NCBI RefSeq assembly: GCF_019857225.1
Contig: NZ_JAFJSY010000043.1
Span: 1 to 64,000 of the forward strand
Direction: 5' to 3'
Length of the DNA stretch: 64,000 nt
DNA from: Streptomyces plumbidurans
Lineage (GTDB): Bacteria; Actinomycetota; Actinomycetes; Streptomycetales; Streptomycetaceae
Below are positions 42,108-50,682 of the stretch, in pieces; the stretch's first letter is position 1; each line of letters opens with the position of its first letter. Below the pieces are notes generated by a model. That model made no database searches. It was given only the letters and a program-made list of their open reading frames with translations, and had not been told where the DNA came from. The position numbers and the translations under genes were made by a program.

Positions 42108-42682
42108 CGGGACACTCCGGGCAGCTCGGGCGCGGCGGCGGGGGCAGGAGCCTGGGGAGCGGCGTCCACTCGGTGGTGCCGGAGCCGCCCTTCGGCGGAG
42201 TCCAGCCAGCGGACCAGGGATTCGAGGCGGAACAGCTGCGCATCGGCGACCAGCAGGAGCGAAAGGTCGTCGGCCGCATCCTCCTTCAGGCGGGTGTACT
42301 GCCGCATCTGGCCGACCAGGTGCCGCCGATGCGCCTGCAGGATCTCGCGGACGTCGACGCCGGGCAGCCGCAGCGCGACCAGCACCTTGATCACGAGCTC
42401 GTCGCGGGGCGGCGCGTCGACGCCGGGTGGCGTACGCAGCCATGCGGCCAGTTCGTCACTGCCGGGCGGGGTGATCCGGTAGCGCTTTTGCGGCCCGTCC
42501 AAGGCGTCACCGGGATCGGAGGCGACCAGCCCGTCCCGCTCGAGGCGCTGCATCGTCGTGTACACCTGCCCGGTGTTGAGCGGCCATACCTCGCCGGTCC
42601 GCACCTCGAACTCCTGCCGCAACTGCAGCCCGTACTTGGGCCCTTCGCTGAGCAGCGCCAACAAGGCGTGCCGCACACTCAT
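42104..42682 (-). CDS. PadR-family transcriptional repressor
   Basis: 192 residues. Winged HTH MSVRHALLALLSEGPKYGLQL, TGEVWPLNTGQVYTTMQRLERDGLV, then the C-terminal dimer helices (LRLPGVDVREILQAHRRHLVGQ). This is typical of PadR repressors that control drug or peptide exporters and are released by the exported compound. The operator-like palindrome lies 22 bases upstream of the ATG. An Ala/Pro tail of about 15 residues ends the protein. Confidence 0.92.
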   Translation of the reverse strand: MSVRHALLALLSEGPKYGLQLRQEFEVRTGEVWPLNTGQVYTTMQRLERDGLVASDPGDALDGPQKRYRITPPGSDELAAWLRTPPGVDAPPRDELVIKVLVALRLPGVDVREILQAHRRHLVGQMRQYTRLKEDAADDLSLLLVADAQLFRLESLVRWLDSAEGRLRHHRVDAAPQAPAPAAAPELPGVSR

Positions 42683-42703
42683 GAGACCTCCACACCCGCT
42701 CGC

Positions 42704-42732
42704 TGTATACCGGGTAGAGTACTCGGTATACA
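42704..42732. promoter_or_regulatory. PadR operator-like palindrome
   Basis: TGTATACC (42704-42711) and GGTATACA (42725-42732) are perfect 8-bp arms 13 bases apart. The AT-rich arms and position 22 bases before padR fit PadR autoregulation; the site would also cover the promoter. Confidence 0.8.
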
Positions 42733-43401
42733 GGAGGTCGGCCAGAGCCGCGGGGCCTGTACCAAGGGGCCGGGCGCCGAGGACGCGTGGGCTTTGCCAG
42801 GGTGTGCGCCGTGGACGCCGGCGCGTCCTATGAACAGGCCGCTACGCGGGAACCGGCTGAAGCGCCGGGCCTTCGTGTACTGCCACGCTTGCTCGAACCG
42901 GTCGCCCCCCGAGGATTGCCAACCGTCAACACCGCCCCGGTGCGGCCCGACGACCAGACCGGCACCGGCAGGCGGCTGCCCGCGCCTCAACCAGCCGGAA
43001 CAACACACACCACTGTTGGGGGCACCACGGCGGTCAGGGTGTGGGGCTCCGGGATGGCCGGTCCCCTGCTCCGGCGTCAACGGGTGTGCTGGGCAGACTC
43101 GTTGAGCGCTTTTTCCAGGTACCTATGGGCCGTCCACGGGCGTCGCGTGAAGAGCGGACGCGTCGTGCGCGCGCCGCTCCGGCGGTCAAGTGGCCTGCGC
43201 TGACGCACCGTTAGTGCTTCCGCACGCTCACCCACATGATGGACTCGCTCCGAATTCATCTGAATACGAAGGGTAGTTGACGGGGACGTCAGCGTTTTCG
43301 TCACGGCACGGGAGTCGTGCGGCCCGCCATCGCCGCAAGGTACTCACAGCCCTCTGGCGCGGCCGCGCCGTCTTCGACCCCTTCGAAGGGAGTTCTTGCT
43401 G
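42733..43401. other. Gene-free stretch between padR and the glycosyltransferase gene
   Basis: About 670 bases. Open frames exist on both strands but lack ribosome sites, codon bias or recognisable motifs. TTGACG at 43277-43282 could be a -35 box for the glycosyltransferase gene, though no good -10 follows. I recognise nothing else. Confidence 0.5.
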
Positions 43402-44565
43402 GTGGACACTGTGATGTCCCGCCCGTACCAGCTGACCGCGCCGCCCAGGGGGCGGTGCATATCCATCGTGGCCCGGGTGTACGGGTATCCGCCGGACCAC
43501 AATGCAGGCTCCGAATGGATGCTGCACTCGATGCTCCGCCCTCTGGCCGAACGCGGTCACCGGGTGGAAGTCTGGCTGTCGCACCCAGGGAGGATCGAGA
43601 AGAACTACGAGATCGACGGGGTGCAGGTCGTCCCCTATCAGGAAGGCATGGACTTCGCCGCTCATGCCCAGAAGGCGGACGTGCTGTTGTCCCACTTCGA
43701 GAACGTGCCTCTGATGGCAGGACTCGCCCGGGACCGGCTGATCCCCCTGGCCGTGATCTGCCACGACAACTTCGCGGTGAGCTTCCACAACGCGGCGGGA
43801 GCCGATCTCGTCGTGTACAACAGCGAGTGGATCAGGCGGGACGGAGAGATCTTCTACGCCCGTTACCCGCGGGAGTTCCTGCCCAGGAACAGCATCGTGG
43901 TCCGGCCCCCGGTGATCGCGGAGGAATACCACACCCAGCCAGGGGATTGTGCGACCCTCGTCAATCTCAATCCCGACAAGGGCGGCGAGGTCTTCTGGCA
44001 GATCGCCGCGTGGACCCCGGAATGGAATTTTCTCGGTGTCCGCGGCGCCTATGGGCGGCAGGTCATGCCGCCGCCACGGCTGCCCAACTGTGAAGTGGTG
44101 GACGGAGTGCCCGGGCAGCGCATGCGCGAGCACGTCTACAGCCGGTCGCGCGTGGTGTTGATGCCGAGCCTGTACGAGTCTTGGGGGCGGGTGGCCGTGG
44201 AGGCGTTCGCTTCGGGTATCCCGGTCGTCGCCCATCCCACACCCGGGCTCGTCGAGTCCCTGGGAGAGGCCGGGATCTTCGCCTACCGCGACGACCTCAA
44301 CGCCTGGATCCATGCTCTGTCGTCGCTGCGGGACCCGGACAACTGGGCGCGGGCCTCCCGTCGGGCCAAGGCCCGCTCCATCGAACTGAGCGCGGCTCCC
44401 GACCTCGACCTGTGGTCCGACGCCGTCGAAGCACTGAGCAGGACCGGCCGGCGCCACGGAGTGCGCAGGCGGGCCATCGGCACGCTCGTCGACGCCGGCG
44501 ACATACGCCCTGTCCCCGGTGACGGTGCCGCGGATCCGGCGGCCGACCGACGCACCTGCCCCTGA
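43402..44565 (+). CDS. GT4-type glycosyltransferase
   Basis: 387 residues. I choose GTG 43402, nine bases after GAAGGGAG; TTG 43396 and ATG 43414 are alternatives. GT-B layout: acceptor side with GRCISIVARVYGYPPDHNAGSE (the Gly-rich first loop with NAGSE typical of GT4), then ICHDNF and VVYNSEWIR; donor side with LPNCEVVDGV, MPSLYESWGRVAVEAFASGIPVV (the E-x7-E nucleotide-sugar motif, E203-type region) and HPTPGLVESLGEAG. Substrate unknown. The two following genes on the same strand are also of unknown function. Confidence 0.85.
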   Translation: MDTVMSRPYQLTAPPRGRCISIVARVYGYPPDHNAGSEWMLHSMLRPLAERGHRVEVWLSHPGRIEKNYEIDGVQVVPYQEGMDFAAHAQKADVLLSHFENVPLMAGLARDRLIPLAVICHDNFAVSFHNAAGADLVVYNSEWIRRDGEIFYARYPREFLPRNSIVVRPPVIAEEYHTQPGDCATLVNLNPDKGGEVFWQIAAWTPEWNFLGVRGAYGRQVMPPPRLPNCEVVDGVPGQRMREHVYSRSRVVLMPSLYESWGRVAVEAFASGIPVVAHPTPGLVESLGEAGIFAYRDDLNAWIHALSSLRDPDNWARASRRAKARSIELSAAPDLDLWSDAVEALSRTGRRHGVRRRAIGTLVDAGDIRPVPGDGAADPAADRRTCP

Positions 44566-44788
44566 AAGTAACACCCACGGCAACGCCACGCCTTACCTGG
44601 GAAACGCCCGCGACGGCGGCCAGGCACCGGCCTTCTCCGACATCGACCTCGCCCTCAACGACAACGGATCACACGTAGTGATGTGGGTCTGCGCCAGCGC
44701 CGACAACAACGCGCCGGGAGGCAACAGCCAGGTGGCCTCCACCATCGGCCACCGCACGTCACCCTTCACCGCCGTCGCGATCATCTGA
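44519..44788 (+). CDS. Short hypothetical protein overlapping the glycosyltransferase end
   Basis: 89 residues. The part after the glycosyltransferase stop has protein-like composition (NATPYLGNARDGGQAPAFSD, ALNDNGSHVVMWVCASAD), while the first 15 codons lie in the overlap with no ribosome site. It may be the end of a gene that lost its start, or a real small gene initiating later. No match to a known family. Confidence 0.35.
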   Translation: MTVPRIRRPTDAPAPESNTHGNATPYLGNARDGGQAPAFSDIDLALNDNGSHVVMWVCASADNNAPGGNSQVASTIGHRTSPFTAVAII

Positions 44789-44962
44789 GGACCGCGACGG
44801 CGTCCACCCCCTTGCCACGGGAGGCAGACCGCAATGCCGCCAAGGACGGATTCAGCACGTCACCGACCACGCGGGCCACCCACGCGAGGCGTCCCTAGGG
44901 CTCTCGGCGCTGCCGAAGCGCCGGCACAAACACGCGATGGCTTGCCAGCAAAGGAGATCAGC

Positions 44963-46294
44963 ATGATCGATACAGCGACACCCGAAGACACCACCTCAGC
45001 GCCGGCCGCGCTGACGACCGGAATCGAGACACTGGGCCACGCGAACCGGTTCGCCGTCTGGGACTCCGAGTTCCGCTACGACGGCCGTCTTCGCGTCCCG
45101 GTGGGCGTGAGGATCACCAAGGTTCGCTACGCGTACTACGGCAACGACAAGGCCGAGACGGAGGCAGTCCGGCTGCTGCGTGGCAGCATGGGCGTGGACC
45201 AGCAGTACGAGGTCATCGACCTGACCTTCCTGGCGGACTCCGACGTCATCACCTTCACCCTGCGCGGTGACCTCAACGTCGACGCGGCGCCCGACAAGGG
45301 CCAGTACAGCAAGACGTACCCGATCCTGGTGAGGGTCGACCTCAGCAACGGCGAGACCCGCACGGCCAGCCCGCAGGTGGAGGTGCTCTGGCCCGAATAC
45401 ATTCCGGACCAAGGCAGGATCGGGCGCCCCTTCGTCCGCCTGCCCTGGGACTACGTCTGGGGCGGAAATCCCAACAGCCAAGCCGGGTTCGGCTACGTCG
45501 CGGACAGTGGTTACATCCCCGGCGACAAGCTCATCGTCGACCTGGTCAACCCGCGCCAGGGCAGGGACGTCCCCGGCAGTCACAGCGACTTCGTCTACTA
45601 CCAGCTGGTACACGAGGACGGCACTCCATCCCACCTCACCACCACCCCACGCAAACTGAAGGTGGAGGGGCACGCCGACGCCGGGACCAGCCGCAAGCAG
45701 ACGCTGGGTGCCATCGACCTGCGCGAGGCAGGTGACAAGCCGGGGTACTACCGCTTCCTGGTGTGGCCGCAGGCCACTGACCCCAGTGGCGAGCCGAGCG
45801 CGACCAGCTGGGACCCGAGCAGGCCCGGGGACGCCTTCCAGGTCGGCAGCCTCTACTACCGCTACACCGCCCCTCACAGCGCGCAGTTCTCGGTGAGGCC
45901 GGGCGGTCCGCCGGACGTGCGGCTGGACGGCGACCATTCCGTCGGCTATCCGGGAGTGCGGCTGGAGGCCCAGGACGGCCCCGTACCTCCGCAGACCGTC
46001 CGGGTCACTCTGCCCCAGGGCATGGGGCTGCAGTTCGTCGAAGAGGGCAACCCCGGCTACCAGTTGACCGTCCAGGACGCCGACGGCACTGTGAAGCCGT
46101 ACCCAGGGCGCCTGTCGGGGGACGGCCAGACGCTCACGTTCGATAACGTCGATCTGGACCTTCTGACCAGGGGATCCAGGTCCACGATCTGGGTGGCGGT
46201 GAAGGCCACCGACACCACCACCGCCGCACGCACATCCCTGACGTTCCACGTGGGAAACCAGAGCAGCCAGTCCACCCCGATCGAGGTCACCTAG
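44963..46294 (+). CDS. Beta-rich hypothetical protein, possible Ig-like multidomain
   Basis: 443 residues from ATG 44963, with AAAGGAG at ideal spacing. No signal peptide or membrane segment. Almost all strand-turn pattern: first domain with FRYDGRLRVPVGVRITKVRYAYYG, then YPILVRVDLSNGETRTASPQVEVLWPEY, a middle with many Asp/Gly/Tyr (YIPGDKLIVDLVNPRQGRD, YYRYTAPHSAQF), and a final Ig-like sandwich (VRVTLPQGMGLQFVEEGNPGYQLTVQD, FHVGNQSSQSTPIEV). I do not recognise the family. Codon use is typical of the host. Function unknown. Confidence 0.65.
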   Translation: MIDTATPEDTTSAPAALTTGIETLGHANRFAVWDSEFRYDGRLRVPVGVRITKVRYAYYGNDKAETEAVRLLRGSMGVDQQYEVIDLTFLADSDVITFTLRGDLNVDAAPDKGQYSKTYPILVRVDLSNGETRTASPQVEVLWPEYIPDQGRIGRPFVRLPWDYVWGGNPNSQAGFGYVADSGYIPGDKLIVDLVNPRQGRDVPGSHSDFVYYQLVHEDGTPSHLTTTPRKLKVEGHADAGTSRKQTLGAIDLREAGDKPGYYRFLVWPQATDPSGEPSATSWDPSRPGDAFQVGSLYYRYTAPHSAQFSVRPGGPPDVRLDGDHSVGYPGVRLEAQDGPVPPQTVRVTLPQGMGLQFVEEGNPGYQLTVQDADGTVKPYPGRLSGDGQTLTFDNVDLDLLTRGSRSTIWVAVKATDTTTAARTSLTFHVGNQSSQSTPIEVT

Positions 46295-46449
46295 GCCGGC
46301 GCGCGCCCGGCAAGTCTGGGCGCGGGCAGGCCGGTGTCGCGCGCAGCACAACTGCCCGTTGCTGCACTGGCGTTGGGGTAGTCGAAGGGACCGGCAGCCC
46401 GGGACGTATCCTGCCGTCCCGGGCCCGGTGCCGGTGCCGGTGCCTGGGG

Positions 46450-47766
46450 TCAGGCGGTCGGGGTCCACCTCTGCGCCGCCGTGCCGTTGCAGTCGTAGAT
46501 CTGCAGTTGGGTTCCGTCGGCAGTGGCGGCTGCCGGGTCGTCGAGGCAGCGGCCCGACTGCGGGTTGACCAGTGAGGAGTTGGGGCCACTCACCCAGCGC
46601 TGTGCCCCGGTTCCGTTGCACTGCCAGAGCTGGACCTTCGTCCCGTTCGCCGTGCCGCTGTTGCTCACGTCGAGGCAGCCGCCGCGCGCACGCAGGGTGC
46701 CGCCCGCGTCCGGCACGTACGTCCACTGCTGGGCGTCGGTGCCGTTGCAGCCGTACAGCTGTACATGGGTGCCGTTGGCCGTTCCGCCGCCCTGCACATC
46801 GAGGCACTTGCCTGCGATGCCCGAAGAGAACGCCGCGGTGTGCAGCTCGCCCTGGGACTTGAGCGCCGTCTCCACGAGCGTGGCCGCCGCCCGCATTCCC
46901 GCCTCGTTGGGGTGGTAGGTCGAACGCCCAGCACTGGGACGGTAGTTCTCCACCCAGGGGTCCGCGGAGCAGGCGTCGTGTCCGTGGCTCGCGGCGGCCA
47001 GGTCGACCAGGGTGGCTCCCGTGGCGTGTGCCGCAGTGGCGGTCGCGTCCGCCAGGCGCGTGGCGATGCTGCGCTCGAAGGCTGCCTGGTCGCCGGTCAG
47101 CGGAACATTCGTGCACACCCCGGCATCCGGCAGGATGGTGAAGTAGTTGACCAGGTAGACATGCGCCTGTGGTGCAGTGCTGTGCACGGCGTTCACGACG
47201 TTCTCGATCCGACCGGCCACCTCCGGGAAGGTCCGGTTGATCGCGTCCTGGTCCACGCTGCCGCAGTTGGTGCCGCCAGCGGTCTGGCAGGAATAGACGT
47301 TGATGCTGCCCAGGTAGTCGACATCGTTGCCGCCGATGGTCACCGTGACCACACGGGTCGACGGGGTCACGGCCTGGACCTGCGGAGGTTGCCCCGCCTG
47401 ACTCACCGTCAGCAGGTTCGCGGTGGTCGCGCCGCTGCACGAGACGTCCGTAAGGTTCGCCCCGGACTCACGGGCTACGACACTGGCGTAGTTGTTGGCC
47501 GACCGCGCGCACGCCGACGCTCCGCTGCCCGTCTGTGCGGGCGGAATGCCGGGTCCAGCCGCGTAGGAACTGCCCATAGCGACGTAGTCGAGCCCGGAGG
47601 CAGCGGCTGAGGCGGCTGCGGGGCGAGGAGCATCCTGTGTCGCTGCTTCGGCCTGGGCAGTCGCCGCGGGCACGGTCAGTGCCGCGGCAAACGCCGCCGC
47701 GACGGCGCACGCGGCGCGAGCTCTCTTCCAGGGGTGGACGCGGCTTTTCGTACGCGGACCCAGCAT
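46450..47766 (-). CDS. Secreted SGNH/GDSL hydrolase with ricin-type lectin domain
   Basis: 438 residues from ATG 47766 (MLGPRTKSRV) after AAAGGAA. A twin-hydrophobic signal peptide of about 45 residues precedes the SGNH domain: block I YVAMGSSYAAGPG (Ser where GDS is usual as GSS), block III IGGNDVDYLG, block V STYHPNEAGM (catalytic His). Cys pairs (SACARS, SCSGATT, YSCQTAGGTNC, DAGVCTN, DACSAD) suggest disulfides. The last 125 residues are a beta-trefoil with three QxW repeats (QQWTY, QRWVS, QRWTP). Expected to be an esterase or lipase acting on polysaccharide-linked or lipid esters. Confidence 0.9.
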   Translation of the reverse strand: MLGPRTKSRVHPWKRARAACAVAAAFAAALTVPAATAQAEAATQDAPRPAAASAAASGLDYVAMGSSYAAGPGIPPAQTGSGASACARSANNYASVVARESGANLTDVSCSGATTANLLTVSQAGQPPQVQAVTPSTRVVTVTIGGNDVDYLGSINVYSCQTAGGTNCGSVDQDAINRTFPEVAGRIENVVNAVHSTAPQAHVYLVNYFTILPDAGVCTNVPLTGDQAAFERSIATRLADATATAAHATGATLVDLAAASHGHDACSADPWVENYRPSAGRSTYHPNEAGMRAAATLVETALKSQGELHTAAFSSGIAGKCLDVQGGGTANGTHVQLYGCNGTDAQQWTYVPDAGGTLRARGGCLDVSNSGTANGTKVQLWQCNGTGAQRWVSGPNSSLVNPQSGRCLDDPAAATADGTQLQIYDCNGTAAQRWTPTA

Positions 47767-47901
47767 CGGGTTCCTTTCCACTCCACGTGGCCGGGAACGG
47801 CAAGGGTGCGGGACCGCACCGCGGCCTGGCAACGTTGTCGCCCCGCACCCTAACGGGCGACGGCGCCCGGGCCAAGAGCACAGAAGAGCACAGAATCAGC
47901 C

Positions 47902-48438
47902 TCACCTGCTCGGTACAGGAACCGCGTTGCCTGCGGCGTTGCACCGCACCGTCCATGCAGTCGTCTCCCCCGGCTCGTAGACCCTGACATCCACATCGGG
48001 GGGACGTCGGCTGCCTGACGTGTCGGCGTTGGCGGCCGTGCAGATGATCTGGCTGAGGCCGAGGCCGCCTCCGTTCATCTGCGCGACGGACACCGGGAGA
48101 TGCACATCCACGGCTCCGTCTGCGGCACTCGCCGTCAACCGACCTGGGAACGAGGGCACTTCAGTGACCAGGCCGCGAGCCTTCTCAGCCGTATCGGGCC
48201 CCTTGAGGAGGAGGTCGAGGGCCTGTTGCGGGGTCGCTCGGGCGTCGACTTTGCGGGGTGCGGCCTCAATGCCGTAGGGGCCGACGAAGTAGAGACGGGC
48301 GTACTGGGCCACGGAATCGGCCCTCAAGCCCGAGGCCGGGGCACCGGCCGGAACCGGACCGGTCGAACCGACACCGCAGCCCGCCAGCATCAACGCAAGC
48401 GCCGACACAAGGATGACGTGGCAGGTGAGCCGGCGCAC
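47902..48438 (-). CDS. Lipoprotein of a two-component operon (GerMN-like)
   Basis: 178 residues from GTG 48438, overlapping the kinase stop by one base. Signal ends in the lipobox LAGC (Cys21). The mature part has the GerMN style: VAQYARLYFVGPYGI, TPQQALDLLLKGPDTAEKARGLVTEVP, then LTASAADGAVDVHLP and an ending IICTAANAD. Lipoproteins of this type (CseA, the lipoprotein of the afsQ locus) tune the neighbouring sensor kinase. Confidence 0.8.
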   Translation of the reverse strand: MRRLTCHVILVSALALMLAGCGVGSTGPVPAGAPASGLRADSVAQYARLYFVGPYGIEAAPRKVDARATPQQALDLLLKGPDTAEKARGLVTEVPSFPGRLTASAADGAVDVHLPVSVAQMNGGGLGLSQIICTAANADTSGSRRPPDVDVRVYEPGETTAWTVRCNAAGNAVPVPSR

Positions 48439-49889
48439 TACGCCTCCCCCTCCTTCGCGGGCCGGTGCGGGAGGACGATCGTGAACACCGCTCCCCCCTC
48501 AGGGAGGTTGGCCGCGGTGAGACTTCCGTCGTGCAGGCGTACGTTCTCCCGCGCGATGGCGAGCCCGAGCCCGCTGCCTTCGGAGCGGCTCCGAGCGGCG
48601 TCCGCCTTGTAGAAGCGGTCGAAGACGTGCGGCAGGACCTGGTCGGGGATGCCGGGGCCACGGTCGGCGACGGTGATCACCACGGCTTCCTGGCCGACCG
48701 TCGCCCGGACGGTGACGGGTGCGGCGCCGTGTTTGAGCGCGTTGCCGATCAGGTTGGCGAGGACGATGTCGATACGGCGTGAGTCGATACGGATCCGTGC
48801 ATCGTGTGCGGGCAGTTCGGTGATGACCTTGTCCGGCGCCGGCCAGCCGCGCAGTTGAAGCGTCTTGTGGATGAGGGTGTGCAGACTCACCTCGTCCCGC
48901 TGGAGCGTCGCGGCGCCCGCGTCGAAGCGGGATATCTCCATCAGATCCTCCACCATGACGACCAACTTGCGCGTCTCGTCGCTGATCAGACGGACCGCGT
49001 CGGCGGTGTCCGGGGGCAGGCCGCCCGTGCGGGCGTCGTCGTCGAGGGCGTCGGTGACGGCCACCATCGCGGCCAGCGGGGTGCGCAGTTCGTGGGAGAC
49101 GTCGGAGGCGAACCGGCGGGCGTTTGCCTCCATGCGCCGCAGTTCGGCGTCGTCGTGCTGAAGTCTGGCGGCCATGGTGTTGAAGGTGTTGGTCAGTGCG
49201 GCGAGTTCGTCGCTGCCGTTGACGTCGAGACGCGTGTCCAGATCCCCCCGCGTGATCTTCTCGGCCGCCGCGCGCAGCCGGCCCACCGGGCGCAGCACCC
49301 GCCGGGCGGCGAACAGGGCGGGCAGGACGGCCAGGACGAGCGCCGGGACGGCTCCCGCCCAGGCCGCGGTGATCAGGGCGGAGACGTCGGCCTGTTCACG
49401 ATCCAGTGAGACCACCGCGTAGACGACGAGCCCCGATCGCTTCTCCGCTGTCGCGCCCAGGTCGGTGTGGTTCACGGGCATCCCGATGATCAGCCGCGGC
49501 TCACCGGGGCCCGCCACACGCTCGTAGAACGTGCTGCTGCCGCTCTTCACCGCGGCGCGCAGCGAACCGCTGACGTCACTGGCCGTGCCGATCAACGGAC
49601 CGCCGGCACGGGAGACGGCCGTGTGCCAACCGCGCGAGCCGGAGGCGAGGTCGAGTTGGCGCGCGAAGACGCGCAGGTCCGCATCGGTCGGGTCGGACGG
49701 CAGATTGGGGACGAGCGAATCGACTTGGAGACGCAGGTCGTTGACGGCGCCCTTCTGGGTACGGTCCAGGATCGAGCTACGCGCCTGGTGGAAGGTGAGC
49801 GCTGCGGTGATGAGCGAGCTGAGCGCCGCGACGAGCAGGAAAACGACGACCATGCGCGGGCGCAGACCGTGGACGGGCGCGAGTCTCAT
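48438..49889 (-). CDS. Two-component sensor histidine kinase
   Basis: 483 residues from ATG 49889 (MRLAPVHGLRPRM), inside the regulator's stop (ATGA). TM1 at about 12-34, an extracytoplasmic sensor of about 145 residues, TM2 at about 180-202 (ALITAAWAGAVPALVLAVLPALF), HAMP, DHp with VSHELRTPL, then N-box LIGNALKHGA, G1 DRGPGIPD, F-box FDRFYKAD and G2 GSGLGLAI. Full kinase competence. OmpR-type system with RR-kinase-lipoprotein order as in the cse and afsQ loci. Confidence 0.92.
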   Translation of the reverse strand: MRLAPVHGLRPRMVVVFLLVAALSSLITAALTFHQARSSILDRTQKGAVNDLRLQVDSLVPNLPSDPTDADLRVFARQLDLASGSRGWHTAVSRAGGPLIGTASDVSGSLRAAVKSGSSTFYERVAGPGEPRLIIGMPVNHTDLGATAEKRSGLVVYAVVSLDREQADVSALITAAWAGAVPALVLAVLPALFAARRVLRPVGRLRAAAEKITRGDLDTRLDVNGSDELAALTNTFNTMAARLQHDDAELRRMEANARRFASDVSHELRTPLAAMVAVTDALDDDARTGGLPPDTADAVRLISDETRKLVVMVEDLMEISRFDAGAATLQRDEVSLHTLIHKTLQLRGWPAPDKVITELPAHDARIRIDSRRIDIVLANLIGNALKHGAAPVTVRATVGQEAVVITVADRGPGIPDQVLPHVFDRFYKADAARSRSEGSGLGLAIARENVRLHDGSLTAANLPEGGAVFTIVLPHRPAKEGEA

Positions 49890-50584
49890 GCGGGCAGCGG
49901 GCCGAAGCGGTAACCGAACCCGCGCACGGTCTGGACGTACACCGGATGGCGCGAGTCCTCCTCGATCTTGGCGCGGAGCCGCATCACGCAGGCGTCGACC
50001 AGGCGGACGTCTCCGTAGTAGCTGTGCTCCCAGATGTCCTCGAGCAGCTGCTGACGGCTGAAGGTCCGCTCGGGTGCGGCGCTCAGGAACAGCAGTAGCT
50101 TCAACTCCGATGGAGCGAGGGCGAGTTCCGCTCCGCGTTTGCGGACGATGAGCGCGCTGCGGTCGATGTCCAGATCGCCCACGGTGACCCGCCCGGCGTC
50201 CGCGCCGGTGTCGGACGGGGAAGGCGCCACGCGACGCAGGACCGCACGCATACGCGCCTCGATGAGCGCGACACTCGCGGGCTTGACGACGTAGTCGTCC
50301 GCGCCCGCCTCCAGTCCGATCACCACGTCGACGTCGTCGGTGCGCGCCGACAGGATCACGATCGGCAGGCGGCTGGTCGCGCGGATACGGCTGCAGACCT
50401 CCAGACCGCTCATTCCGGGCAGCATCAGATCGAGGAGTACGAGGTCGGGTTTGAAGGCGGCCAGCGCCTCCAGACCACTCTCGCCGGTGCCGACGGCCTC
50501 GGTCTCGTGCCCGTTGCGGGACAGGCCCAGCACGACGCCCCGGCGCACGGCCGGATCGTCCTCGATCAGCAGCACACGGCTCAT
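49886..50584 (-). CDS. OmpR-family response regulator
   Basis: 232 residues from ATG 50584 (MSRVLLIEDD). Receiver domain with acidic pair D9/D10, phospho-acceptor D52 (LLDLMLPG) and the K in VVKPAS. Winged HTH with SELKLLLFLSAAPERTFSRQQLLEDIWEHSYYG and the ending VQTVRGFGYRF. First gene of the three-gene operon with the kinase and lipoprotein. Confidence 0.93.
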   Translation of the reverse strand: MSRVLLIEDDPAVRRGVVLGLSRNGHETEAVGTGESGLEALAAFKPDLVLLDLMLPGMSGLEVCSRIRATSRLPIVILSARTDDVDVVIGLEAGADDYVVKPASVALIEARMRAVLRRVAPSPSDTGADAGRVTVGDLDIDRSALIVRKRGAELALAPSELKLLLFLSAAPERTFSRQQLLEDIWEHSYYGDVRLVDACVMRLRAKIEEDSRHPVYVQTVRGFGYRFGPLPA

Positions 50585-50682
50585 GCGGACGGGATCCCTT
50601 CCCACAGACTCCGGACATCAGGTTTCACAGGAGCATCAGTCGGCTTCCGACCACGCGGTCAGGCCGCGCCCGCAGGCGTGAC

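Noticed and set aside
42787-43203. 138-codon plus-strand frame between padR and the glycosyltransferase
   Set aside because: No ribosome site, no recognisable motif and residue composition like random GC-rich frames.
43402-46294. Phage tail or contractile injection cluster
   Set aside because: The beta-rich protein looks superficially like a tail protein, but there is no sheath, baseplate, tape-measure or terminase gene nearby.
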